Position numbers and translations under genes: made by a program. Below the pieces are notes generated by a model. That model saw only the letters and a program-made list of their open reading frames with translations, made no database searches and was not told the DNA's origin. From Bacillota bacterium (lineage in GTDB: Bacteria > Bacillota > Clostridia > Christensenellales > Borkfalkiaceae), in contig JAHZBZ010000004.1 in assembly GCA_019423125.1 (NCBI GenBank), forward strand, positions 11,858-75,857: a stretch of 64,000 nt of DNA, in the 5' to 3' direction. This document shows positions 29,701 to 34,979 of this stretch, in pieces (within the stretch, counting starts at the first letter, position 1; each line of letters begins with the position of its first letter).

Positions 29701-32700
29701 TCCCGTTCGGTGGCAACGCCTTTAAACAACTCAACACGCCGACCGCTCCCGAAAATAATTATTTCTTCGGTTGGCAGGTAGAGGGCGGCACTCTCTCCGA
29801 TCTGTACTATGTGCAGAAGAGCCTCACCGTCACGGCGCTCTACGATCTCAACGACGTGCAGGTCGTGTTCTTCCAAAAAGACGGAACGACCGTTTCAAAG
29901 ACCGTCAAGGCGACGGCTGCGATCGGAGAGCTTGAGACAGCAACCGCGCTTGAAGGCTATACCTTTGCGGGCTGGTTCGTGATCGAAACAAATGAAAAGG
30001 TGGATGAGGACTCCTCGTTTACCGCGGCGGCATATATCGAAGCGCGTTACACGCCGATCGAATACACGATCATCTACAACCTCGACGAAGGCACGAACGC
30101 GGCGAGCAATCCTTCGTCTTATACCGTCGAAAGCGGGCAGATCACCTTTGCGGCGCCTTCGCGCACAGGGTACACTTTTGAAGGTTGGTTCGACGCGGAA
30201 GAAGGCGGCAAGAAGATAGAGAGCCTCGCGGCGGGAAGCACGGGCGACGTGACGCTGTATGCGCGCTGGGCGATCGAGAACTATTCCGTCACCTTTATGG
30301 ACGGAGATGTATTCAAGGCCGAGCAGACCGTGGCTTACGGCGGCAAGGCGACAAGCGTCTCCGCAGAGAAGAAGGGCTACACCTTCCTCGGCTGGTTCGA
30401 CGGCGAGAAAGAATACGACTTTGCGTCGGCGGTCACAAAAGATATGACGCTTACGGCAAAGTGGGAGATCGTAGAGTATTCGATCATTTATAATAACTTG
30501 GGCGGCGGCACGAACGCGGCGGGCAATCCCGCAAATTACACCGTCGAGAGCGGGCAGATCGTCTTTGCGGCGCCTTCGCGCACGGGCTACACCTTTGAAG
30601 GGTGGTTCGATGCGGAGACAGAAGGAAATCCGATCAAAAACATCGCGGCAGGAAACACGGGCAACGTGACGCTGTACGCGCGCTGGACAGCGATCGGGTA
30701 CAGGATCGGCTACAACCTCGGCGGCGGCACGGCAGACAATCCTTTAAATTACAACATCGAGACCGAAACTTTCACGCTCGAAGTTCCCACCCGCACGGGC
30801 TACACCTTCGCGGGCTGGACGGGCACGGGCCTTCCCGCGGCTGAGATGACGGTCACGATCGCAAAGGGAAGCACGGGCGACAGGGTCTACACCGCGACGT
30901 GGACGGCAAACAAATACACGGTCACGCTCGACGCAAACGGCGGGAGCACGCAAGCGCAGACGATCTCTGTCACCTATGACGGAACTTACGTGCAGATAGA
31001 CGGCAAGACGGCGGAGCGCACGGGCTACACCTTTGCGGGCTGGTACACGGACAAGACGGGCGGCACGCTCGTCACGCACACGACCAAAGTCGCCATCACC
31101 GATGCTCAGACGCTGTACGCGCATTGGACCGTCAACCGCTATACCGTCACGCTGCAACTGCGCTTGCCGAGCAGCGACAATACGGCGGCACAGCAGGTCA
31201 TCACACAGCTTTCGGGCGTGAAGTTTACCGCGCTCGTCGACGGCGCGCAGATCACGGCGACCTTTACGGCGGACTACGGCACAGACCTTTCCGATATCCG
31301 TGCGCTTTTGGAAAGCGATGCGTTCGGGCGTCTCACGATCGGCGGCAAGCTCTATACGCTCGCGTTGAACGACACCTTGCAGGATACCCTCACGGGAGAC
31401 GTCACGCTCACGGGCGAATGGACAAACGACGAGGTCGCCACCGTCACGATCGTGTATGGCAACGGCGATCAAAATATCCTCGTCACCGTCGTAAAGGGGG
31501 AGGAGTTCACCCTTCCCGACACGCCTTCCCGCACGGGCTACACCTTCGGCGGCTGGCTGGTCAACGGAGATACGAAGCAGGCGGGAGAGAAGATCAATGT
31601 TTCGGAGAACGTCACCGTCACCGCAATTTGGACGGCAAACAAATACACGGTCACGCTCGAGGCAAACGGCGGGTCGGTAACTCCGACACGCATAGAGGTC
31701 ACTTTCGGCTCATCTTACGACGAGCTTCCCACGCCCGTGCTCGAAGGGCACACCTTCGCGGGCTGGTACCTCGGCGACGTGCTTGTCACAAAAGATACGA
31801 TCGTGTCGACGGCGTCCGGTCACACGCTCACGGCAAAGTGGACGGCGAACACCTACACCGTCACGTTTGACAAAAACGGCGGCACGGGCGAGATGGCGGC
31901 GCAGTCCTTCACCTACGGCGAGACAAAAGCGCTCACAGTCAACGCCTTCACGCGCAAGGGCTATACCTTTGTCGGCTGGAACACGCAGGCGGACGGAAAG
32001 GGCACATCCTATTCTGACGGGCAGACCGTCTCAGACCTGATTTCGCAGGCGGGCGGCTCCGTCACGCTGTATGCGGTGTGGAAAGCGGAAGTCTATACGA
32101 TCAATTATATCCTCGGCGGCGGCAAGAACGCGGAGAGCAATCCTTCGTCTTATACCGTCGAGAGCGACGAGATCACCTTTGCGGCGCCTTCGCGCGTCGG
32201 GTATGCGTTTGTCGGCTGGTTCGACGCGGAAGAGGGCGGAAAGGAGATCGCAAAGATCGCGGCGGGAAACACGGGCAACGTGACATTGTACGCGCGCTGG
32301 GCGATCGAGGAATTCACCGTCACCTTTATGGACGGAGACGAAACCAAAGCCGAGCAGACCGTGGCTTACGGCGGCAAGGCGACAAGCGTCTCCGCGGAGA
32401 AGAATGGTTACACCTTCCTCGGCTGGTTTGACGGCGAGAAAGAATACGACTTTGCGTCGGCGGTCACAAAAGATGTGACGCTCACGGCGAAGTGGGAGAT
32501 CGTAGAGTATTCGATCACCTACAACCTCGGCGGTGGCACGAATGCAGAGAGCAATCCTTCGTCTTATACCGTCGAGAGCGGGCAGATCATCTTTGCGGCG
32601 CCTTCGCGCGTCGGGTATGCGTTTGTCGGCTGGTTCGACGCGGAAGAGGGCGGAAACAGGATCGAGAGCCTCGCGGCGGGAAGCACGGGCAACGTGACGC

Positions 32701-33695
32701 TGTACGCGCGCTGGGCGATCGAGAGCTATACCGTGAAGTTTGAGACCAACGGCGGCGAGACGATCGCCGACAAGACGGTCGAACACGGAAGCATTCTGGC
32801 AAGACCCGATGCGGTGCGCGAGGGGTATCTGTTCGTCGGCTGGTATGCGGATGCGGCTCTGACGCAGGCATATGACTTTGACGAAGCAGTCACAAAGGAC
32901 ATGACGTTGTATGCGAAGTGGCGCACGACCGTCCTTTCCGCGACGGCGGAGAACGGAGTGCAGATCATCGTGACTTCTTCCGACGGGTTTGACGACGGCG
33001 TACACGTGGTAATCGAGGTGCGCTCGTCCGATACGGAGCTCTTGCAGGGTGCGCTTTCCAAGGGTGTGCAGATGCTGATCGCCTATGACATTTCCCTGCG
33101 CGATGCAAACGGCAACGCAGTGCAGGCGGGCAAGACATATGCGATCACCCTCTCGCTGAAGGGGCTGGGACAGCCGAAGGGCGAATACGGGATCGTTTAT
33201 ATTCCCGACGACTACGATGCGGAGGGCGTGCAAAAGCTTGCGGTGAGCATTGTCGGCGAAGAGATCAGTTTCTTTGCAGAGCATTTCAGTGTATATGCGA
33301 TCGTGGACATCACGCTGACCGCAGGGATCGGGCCGTGGGTCTGGATCCTGGTTGCTATCGCCGCGGCGGCAATGGCGGCGGCGGTGATCCTGATCATCTT
33401 ACGTGGCAGGAATCGCTTTGAACTTCGCTATGTGAATGCGGGCATCCCTTCCGTAAAACTGAAGGAGAGCGCGTTGATCGAAATGCCTGTTCCCGAGCGG
33501 GAAGATGCCGTGTTCGAGGGCTGGTATTACGACGAAGCGTTTGAAAACCGCGCGATCATCTCGGCAATGCCGAAAGAAAACGTGGTACTCTACGCCAAGT
33601 GGCGGCTAATGACGGAAGAGGAGCGCGCGGCGCGCGAAGCAAAGCGGCGCGAGGAACAGGAGGGCAAACGGGAGATCCATCCCGATGAGATGTAA
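17709..33695 (+). CDS. Giant surface protein (5328 aa) with beta-helix, GLUG and ~37 InlB-type repeats
   Basis: This protein is secreted and anchored in the membrane. An N-terminal signal/transmembrane segment (about 11-32) is followed by a parallel beta-helix region (about 40-1090) rich in short GG-turn repeats (GGGVKVTNGKLNLYGGKI, GGAIYNSGGTV). Two degenerate InlB-type repeats lie around 1240-1330. GLUG-like repeats (VGGVVGAL, SFNSGSVTG, VYNTGSVSA) span about 1335-1945. By my count about 35 or more Listeria-Bacteroides repeats (core RTGYTFAGWY...LYAxW) fill about 1960-5075. A beta-sandwich-like domain (5080-5200), a transmembrane helix (about 5208-5232; WILVAIAAAAMAAAVILIIL) and a cytoplasmic tail follow. 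The tail holds one more repeat (MPVPEREDAVFEGWYYDEAF) and a charged end. There is no LPXTG sorting signal. The family role is adhesion or cell-surface display; the ligand is unknown. It is probably co-transcribed with the uL15-like gene. Confidence 0.88.
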   Translation: MRNAIKNKIKILTALLVAFVLSMTMFGFTLFVGERAGAVSSGAELVSAIGAAPADYLTTTRIVIGTEGEDSAEDNGKVITIGSSDIASVTVPSGTRIVFSAVAPSAKKELEGNAIYSRIIFNVPLIVEAEAEVVFDVDVEFNAAVTVNGTMELGGIARNRGEFTVSNEEDSHADIQSRGLIVSGSFNNDAAQGGSLTALSGASIVIEAPTTYTANSKEYSNNDGGALLLKAKDGSLGLTLEDGAQFENGGSVIYESGATLPDSVKGTAVPAAFSDSTSGNSVTVFYDGDFSRELTSGFATSLGGKTLLSFGRTTLKPSSGYFSVSGTASLGGGKTGSGAVFTQGANVLTLDGGAEWTEGGTSLSFIVGEDASDASRKNYTNGGSSRTSALVSVSSNGTLDLYGGAEIVRSEVRAGEMSGGGVKVTNGKLNLYGGKIAYNAVTKSTNNGTGGGVFLNEGSTCTIYGGKITRNALANYDQRSADGAGIAVNGGDVIIYGGEISYNCGAQGGSDVGADGGGVIAREGANVAMYGGSISCNWTGGFGGGVLLWQSSFTMDGGEMRGNYAAFGGAVGMTSGSEASRSSFTMNGGTLSGNTAFHNANTGVGGFGGGVCVGANLSSGDNYKYYSSATITGGEVSGNRAVYGGGMAIYTKEYSREWDWGYVTKIPSYLEMSGGTITGNTAYTDSTFSTVAHEHGDGVYVYCESEDYTNPNGGILRLSGEASIDSSNNVSFSFGSGGANTGSTAPIQVTDELTGDRLAALVRIQSESSWSGKDIVSYTDSAWVNRDKFLLDSTSYSFVNATSALQISDSPAYNAVAQVNDGETFTTLAEAVAKASSGDTIHILKTATLTEPVTINKNLTILADGNYTLGVASDFSYGSVNNPALFLVENGATLTLSGSQNGKLTVDGNSSSSLGISLISVRSGGTYVQKSDVTLSNNKSNDAGGAIYNSGGTVIIEGGTIRGTTGAGGAIYNSGGTVNLNGGTIEGNKDTSGLSYGVYQTGETSILNLNGELALSDKIYTAGVVNVNSGFTNTSGKIGVTFPAMWNAATVVVNVSKDYINGNSGAASGLLNVFEVYNMDEDYRLVVRDTNSVEANALVVGKSVTYVFYFNYQSGFENSDVFTNGISFSGVQAILNSLEQYGNGTFASKIKTRQNAVVVEMDSGSSFDLSSMSLSGYVSMTGYTLIRWQVGSAAQDIAYNGTLAYQDSSAEIPVRSVWVANTYEISFDSNYNSIEGANADTVEGDVSSQTIKYSDVETTAGNTAKLNANNFVAVGWVFTGWKTAGNDALVYEDGQLITDEVLLELAKGVSYSYTLTDGKVTGAVYPITLRAQWQSIFGEGSGAGTAQAPFVIEDAADLKMLEATVNGDSADEALGGYHYYNGHVYNGHDGSGALSYTAESYEGYTFSLAGHIDSFGGVIGRVSAEGELAESYLNQEAALASTVYAATPSGQVAGTPFKGTFNGNGNSIGLAISRTIESGGNARNALVGVGLFGYTDHAVIRDLTLTGSVVGYAHVGGLIGYAYGGTISRITNEASISSGGHDIGGIIGTFFEDSSNYTASSVSDVVNTGSVSYDPVTNDKTDEVDIEDEWNELGTVSDAVGIRYGGVVGSGVTLRLTGGYNRGAVTARYVVGGVVGALRSLIDTTVDGAFITQSFNTGKITATAGLYASVTYKEYTVPFITAYTGGVVGRIVGAGYVNYSFNSGSVTGTFVGKVDGDPLRDGSVTKAEAPAVGSDDNGNYLGARGVGGIVGFTSYDLTSGAGGSKSISYVYNTGSVSAWSSVGGIAGYLAHSTIDYAFNGGNVTATGTHYDTTSASRVAGGYNNAVAYLGAIVGRGVVATINSTVYYNTDSTYTGYTDNTVQAVGDTYYNAQLGTETNYSSALGLTSNQMSVPSENTRPGGFSANFQTTGWAYKYYEGYYYYPQLVVFAENAKTVGGWPVSDISKASARITYQNEAGEDTPVLPTVTFKVSFVLGGGSFHFVGGTDENGYYFEEGGKRYTSSGDRWSYSVEFSNMLEQPEDPTRVGYTFDGWYADPTFTKPFSFDSVPGSNVTVYAKWQVITYNIIYDNVSSVGGSIGGDYVSSFSSETTTRQYFPTATDLSRRGYTLDHWVYYDSASGTEYTVESFYVEGEQLYLFGASEDAPVWTLSLSKLPSSGLSLRAVWKATEYTVSYYDDDGEQILDFSDTYTIEQSRDLAAGPPKTGYTFKGWKIRSYDSADAVNESLYNAYFTSGTALSQIYPNTVGDFALEAIYEVNRHTLYFNANGGTIKNYADNNLSIDTTGRYYAELEYGAALDTFADMTLAAPEGKSFAGWYLNLNFEGNAVNLSDYTLPDSDITLYAKYDTATFVVTVEYNGEAVRSVDEHALSAAGFTKGDNGTWLLKGVEFGSDISGKLSDFVKALTLESGWNFSGWSVSDNSSIYNVRGDITVTAAYEQGKVTVNFVGFDKTTLTAVTITVNSSVEEGSVPTPSEVIGYTFEGWVNAAGQAVNPTAESFAVSTTLYANYEPVSVTAQFYLAKDAGNQQSVIYDKTYSYSYGSAFGSFPSYAQLFAELEESEKGNWRGYRIVGWYTDSTLCDLVTAASPADISNGVVDSESGFTVSLYAKLEYETYTINFIANGGSFAGGAGTASGSYTYGAVASFPSEPTRTGHDFAGWSYNNAAIEKGDETYEQALLGMIKAAGVTGTINIVAEWEIKTFEVWYSAEEGSFTVTENSGGVFYAADGSSQVTQAGESAKYFVVEVDYGKTPSVSLRPSRYGYAFSSYLDSSGSAVTAVTSEKYTKDSPICARYSIVTYTVTYITNGAASIQDGTYTVEDHISPLPDPSYTGYEFGGWFTSPAFDDDALTSTDGFAQDLILYAKWTPIDVSFTLQITLPDKADVDTFKTALEGKLTGFDGLSVSASVSAEETLVTATFTAKYGKNVSSLNTLLSDITVDGAIAGVWQKNDTSYIFTTVTDGGTYTNSYYTPETGTTHTVTFKLNENGETYLVVPVLDGNTVSSVLNVTEPSRTGYKFDGWFDAETGNDFDLGSSITQDTTVWAKWTANKYKVTFNANYEGGTVSPEYTTVTFDDGYGALPEPSRIGYTFAGWYLGDVLVEEDTIVSTASDHTLTAMWTAVGYQINFHFGESSTETVKEAYGTAIEYPDASRTYYRPSGWQVRKDGASMSFSGTTMPDLNSEEFKDFRTESEGVVSIEVYAVYTPITYSTTFEDHDGTSLGNFEVTVESAVESGGDDLRAESPSRTGYTFLGWSVYYEHLHDEAYFTFFTIEEGTGENEGHMVIKLSIKGGAQGSVEIDIERLGEIRFVALYEANTYTVTFEANGVTGTMPTQSFTYDKQLPLTQNTFSRTGYTFAGWNTQADGNGTAYSDGQTVSNLTAEANGSVTLYAVWTPNTYTVIFVSNGGEGEMTAQSFTYGERKALSVNLFERTGYAFAGWSTGTQTYDDEEEVSNLTDRKDGYVLLTAQWTANTYEVTFNANGGTVSPESTMVTFGASYDELPIPTRTGYTFVGWFTAAAGGKQVTATTTVSTANGHTLYAQWSVNGVVVTFDYAGADGNNTTLSTTVQFGSSYGNLPAPTRTGYTFVGWFTAKEGGSEVTSGTTLKNSAPHTLYAHWTASTVIVTFNANGGSVTPTSIEVTFGAVYGDLPVPTRTGYTFVGWFTQGGTLVTKDSLVTATENHELTAYWTADTFTVTFDANGGAVSPDEIAVTFGGTYPKLPIPTRDGYTFVGWYNDKKVFESGDEVEITSDIKLTAKWTAIGYSITYDLGGGTNAESNPSSYTIEDAITFAAPSRTGYTFVGWFDAETDGKKIESLVAGSTGNVTLYARWTAITYTVTFNANGGTGDTSPIEVTFGASYGELPIPTREGYTFAGWYLGDALVTKDTIVSTASGHALTAKWTPNTYLVIFNPNGGTGTMTAQSFTYGETQELSVNLFERTGYGFAGWNTKADGTGTPYSDKAPVSNLTAQANGSVTLYAMWSAQNYTITVDFGDGTYEGETEFIVPFGGNAFKQLNTPTAPENNYFFGWQVEGGTLSDLYYVQKSLTVTALYDLNDVQVVFFQKDGTTVSKTVKATAAIGELETATALEGYTFAGWFVIETNEKVDEDSSFTAAAYIEARYTPIEYTIIYNLDEGTNAASNPSSYTVESGQITFAAPSRTGYTFEGWFDAEEGGKKIESLAAGSTGDVTLYARWAIENYSVTFMDGDVFKAEQTVAYGGKATSVSAEKKGYTFLGWFDGEKEYDFASAVTKDMTLTAKWEIVEYSIIYNNLGGGTNAAGNPANYTVESGQIVFAAPSRTGYTFEGWFDAETEGNPIKNIAAGNTGNVTLYARWTAIGYRIGYNLGGGTADNPLNYNIETETFTLEVPTRTGYTFAGWTGTGLPAAEMTVTIAKGSTGDRVYTATWTANKYTVTLDANGGSTQAQTISVTYDGTYVQIDGKTAERTGYTFAGWYTDKTGGTLVTHTTKVAITDAQTLYAHWTVNRYTVTLQLRLPSSDNTAAQQVITQLSGVKFTALVDGAQITATFTADYGTDLSDIRALLESDAFGRLTIGGKLYTLALNDTLQDTLTGDVTLTGEWTNDEVATVTIVYGNGDQNILVTVVKGEEFTLPDTPSRTGYTFGGWLVNGDTKQAGEKINVSENVTVTAIWTANKYTVTLEANGGSVTPTRIEVTFGSSYDELPTPVLEGHTFAGWYLGDVLVTKDTIVSTASGHTLTAKWTANTYTVTFDKNGGTGEMAAQSFTYGETKALTVNAFTRKGYTFVGWNTQADGKGTSYSDGQTVSDLISQAGGSVTLYAVWKAEVYTINYILGGGKNAESNPSSYTVESDEITFAAPSRVGYAFVGWFDAEEGGKEIAKIAAGNTGNVTLYARWAIEEFTVTFMDGDETKAEQTVAYGGKATSVSAEKNGYTFLGWFDGEKEYDFASAVTKDVTLTAKWEIVEYSITYNLGGGTNAESNPSSYTVESGQIIFAAPSRVGYAFVGWFDAEEGGNRIESLAAGSTGNVTLYARWAIESYTVKFETNGGETIADKTVEHGSILARPDAVREGYLFVGWYADAALTQAYDFDEAVTKDMTLYAKWRTTVLSATAENGVQIIVTSSDGFDDGVHVVIEVRSSDTELLQGALSKGVQMLIAYDISLRDANGNAVQAGKTYAITLSLKGLGQPKGEYGIVYIPDDYDAEGVQKLAVSIVGEEISFFAEHFSVYAIVDITLTAGIGPWVWILVAIAAAAMAAAVILIILRGRNRFELRYVNAGIPSVKLKESALIEMPVPEREDAVFEGWYYDEAFENRAIISAMPKENVVLYAKWRLMTEEERAAREAKRREEQEGKREIHPDEM
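30109..30483 (+). repeat. Near-identical repeat block in the giant gene (first copy)
   Basis: This block (two InlB-type modules, FDAEEGG type then FDGEKEY type) returns at about 32138-32512 with long identical DNA runs (for example around the GEKEYDFASAVTK codons), and its first module again at about 32551-32718. Identity at synonymous positions indicates recent duplication or gene conversion. Confidence 0.7.
32138..32512 (+). repeat. Near-identical repeat block in the giant gene (second copy)
   Basis: This is the partner of the block at 30109-30483, in the same order and same reading frame, about 2.03 kb downstream. Recombination between the two would delete or add a whole number of repeat modules without a frameshift. 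Confidence 0.7.
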
Positions 33696-33703
33696 AAAAT
33701 GAG

Positions 33704-33736
33704 AGGGTTCCCCGGAGCGATCCGGGGAACCCTTTT
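33704..33736 (+). terminator. Terminator of the giant gene
   Basis: GGGTTCCCCGG (33705-33715) pairs with CCGGGGAACCC (33722-33732) around AGCGAT, followed by TTTT. It starts 10 nt after the stop codon. Confidence 0.88.
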
Positions 33737-33770
33737 GTCGTTTTGCGGGAGAGCGTAAAAATACAAACGG

Positions 33771-33800
33771 TTGACAAGCCGAGCGGAAATGTGGTATAAT
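33771..33800 (+). promoter_or_regulatory. Promoter of tRNA-Ser
   Basis: A perfect TTGACA (33771-33776) and a perfect TATAAT (33795-33800) with an 18-bp spacer, 48 bp upstream of the tRNA. Confidence 0.85.
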
Positions 33801-33847
33801 CAATATGTTCGGCAGTGGAGTGCGGACAAACACAACTGTATAAGTAC

Positions 33848-33935
33848 GGAAGGTTGGCAGAGTGGTCGATGGCGTCAGTCTTGAAAACTGAAGACCTGCA
33901 AGGGTCCGGGGGTTCGAATCCCTCACCTTCCGCCA
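33848..33935 (+). tRNA. tRNA-Ser (anticodon TGA), 3' CCA encoded
   Basis: The 88-nt sequence folds as a class II tRNA. The acceptor GGAAGGT (33848-33854) pairs with ACCTTCC (33925-33931), followed by discriminator G and CCA (33933-33935). The anticodon stem TCAGT/ACTGA carries loop CTTGAAA with TGA at 33882-33884. There is a long variable arm, and the T-loop is TTCGAAT. It reads UCA and by wobble other UCN codons. It has its own promoter and terminator. Its 3' end is copied twice downstream, as at an integration site. Confidence 0.96.
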
Positions 33936-33936
33936 G

Positions 33937-33964
33937 AACGGGGACGCAAAAAGCGTCCCCGTTT
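33937..33964 (+). terminator. Terminator of tRNA-Ser
   Basis: AACGGGGACGC (33937-33947) pairs perfectly with GCGTCCCCGTT (33953-33963) around AAAAA. The T-run is short. The right arm also forms the start of the 133-bp repeat, and the second repeat copy lacks the left arm. Confidence 0.7.
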
Positions 33965-34080
33965 CCATGCTTGCAGGTGAGGGATCGCCGAAATGATGTG
34001 ACGCGATCGGCGCCGAGCGCAACGATTGCTGTTCTGTCGCGGCGGGATGCCGCTCCTTACGAATCCCTCACCTTCCGCCA
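33948..34080 (+). repeat. 133-bp direct repeat, copy A, ending in a tRNA-Ser 3' end
   Basis: This copy matches 34234-34366 at all but about six of 133 positions, with equal length. Its last 21 bp (34060-34080, CGAATCCCTC... to CCA) are identical to the tRNA-Ser 3' end (33915-33935). Near its start AGGTGAGGGAT is the reverse complement of the ATCCCTCACCT in that 3' end, so each copy can fold back on itself. Confidence 0.85.
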
Positions 34081-34233
34081 AAGCGAGGATAAGGGCGCAT
34101 CTTGCGCCCTTATCTGCATGTCTCGGACTTCGGTCATTTACGTTTAAGTAAACTCCCTCGTCCTCGCATTTGTAAGGGCACAATCTGCAACCCTTCTGCT
34201 CGCTTTGTGCCGTGATATTGTTTTTTAAATCCG
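34081..34233 (+). other. Spacer between the two 133-bp repeats
   Basis: These 153 bp contain no credible gene. A perfect 12-bp hairpin GATAAGGGCGCA/TGCGCCCTTATC lies at 34088-34114, without a T-run, and a small palindrome GTTTAAGTAAAC follows near 34142. The stretch could be the core left by an excised or collapsed insertion. Confidence 0.5.
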
Positions 34234-34366
34234 AAAAAGCGTCCCCGTTTCCATGCTTGCAGGTGAGGGATCGCCGAAATGACGTGACGCGATCGGTGCC
34301 AAGCGCAGCGATCGCTGTTCTGTCGCGGCGGAATGCCGCTCCTTACGAATCCCTCACCTTCCGCCA
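34234..34366 (+). repeat. 133-bp direct repeat, copy B, ending in a tRNA-Ser 3' end
   Basis: This is the second copy of the repeat at 33948-34080. Its last 21 bp (34346-34366) are again identical to the tRNA-Ser 3' end. Downstream of it the GC content drops and the accessory region begins, so 34346-34366 is the best candidate for the junction (att-like) site next to the island. Confidence 0.85.
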
Positions 34367-34396
34367 TCTTTGTTAGACGAAAAGGCTGTCTAACAC

Positions 34397-34433
34397 AAAA
34401 ACCACGAGATACGGTAAGTTTCTCGTGGTTTTT
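34397..34433 (+). terminator. Strong terminator at the left edge of the AT-rich region
   Basis: AAAACCACGAGA (34397-34408) pairs with TCTCGTGGTTTT (34420-34431) and ends in a T-run on both strands, so it can stop transcription from either side. Directly before it TGTTAGAC/GTCTAACA (34371-34378 and 34387-34394) forms another hairpin. It separates the tRNA region from the island. Confidence 0.75.
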
Positions 34434-34677
34434 TGCTATATATTGTGTTTTTCAGGGGAAATGGGGACGAAAAAACATTTTTGATTTTGACGGCTGCATT
34501 TTGGCCGATTTTTAGCAAAACAGGATTTGAACCTTTGCGATTTGATCGGATTGGAATTTAACTCGGGATAGGGCGCGTTTATATGCGTCCTTTCTGTATC
34601 TAAGAGGGGCGAATGGAGAGGAAATCACCTCTAATGAAAGTTTAGAATCGGAATTTCGGTAGTGAAGTTCCGGTTTT
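34434..34677. other. AT-rich stretch without a recognisable gene
   Basis: I find no coding frame with family motifs here. A 9-bp hairpin CGGAATTTC/GAAGTTCCG (34649-34672) followed by GTTTTTTA looks like a plus-strand terminator. A weaker stem AGGGCGC/GCGTCCT lies near 34570-34590. The stretch is probably debris of the junction. Confidence 0.5.
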
Positions 34678-34806
34678 TTATTTATCACGAAATTCGCTTG
34701 GCGTTCGTCCTGTGTATGTTTTGAACATTTTTAAGAAATGGTTTTGCGACGAGAAACTATGACAAGCATATATCGCGTTAAGCGGTTTATCGGAGAAGCT
34801 TTCCGG
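34678..34806 (-). pseudogene. C-terminal remnant of an AraC-family regulator
   Basis: Read on the minus strand, 42 codons end at a TAA (34680-34678) and give the second helix-turn-helix of AraC/XylS regulators: FSDKPLNAIYACHSFSSQ, then NHFLKMFKTYTGRTPSEF and RDK. The AraC consensus here is DKPLxEIAYxCGFSSQxHFxRxFKxYTGxTPxEYR. The conserved Gly before FSSQ is replaced by His-Ser. No start codon or upstream domain is present; upstream the frame runs into Lys-rich AT sequence. It is a decayed gene end, about 40 of an expected 270 or more residues. Confidence 0.72.
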
Positions 34807-34979
34807 TTTCTTTTTTCTTTTAGGATACAGTGGAAAAACATAACATAAACGGGAAAAGAGAATTAACGATACAGTAAAAAAGCCCGTAAAAACAATGAAA
34901 TAGAGCCAAAAAAATAAAGAAAAAATGAGAAATAATCACAAAACAGGCAAAGAAAAAGTTTTTTAAGAAATTTTTCTAA

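Noticed and set aside
23590..32930. Regular repeats that could suggest a CRISPR array
   Set aside because: The periodicity is that of about 65-90-residue protein modules in one open frame. There are no short identical repeats with unique spacers and no cas genes.
33606..34022. Minus-strand frames over the tRNA and the 133-bp repeats (also 33923-34183 and 34134-34367)
   Set aside because: The products resemble each other only because the DNA repeat is shared. They read antisense to the tRNA 3' end, a known artefact.
33815..34147. A plus-strand frame across the tRNA-Ser gene and the first repeat
   Set aside because: It translates the tRNA itself, a classic false ORF over tRNA-Ser genes.
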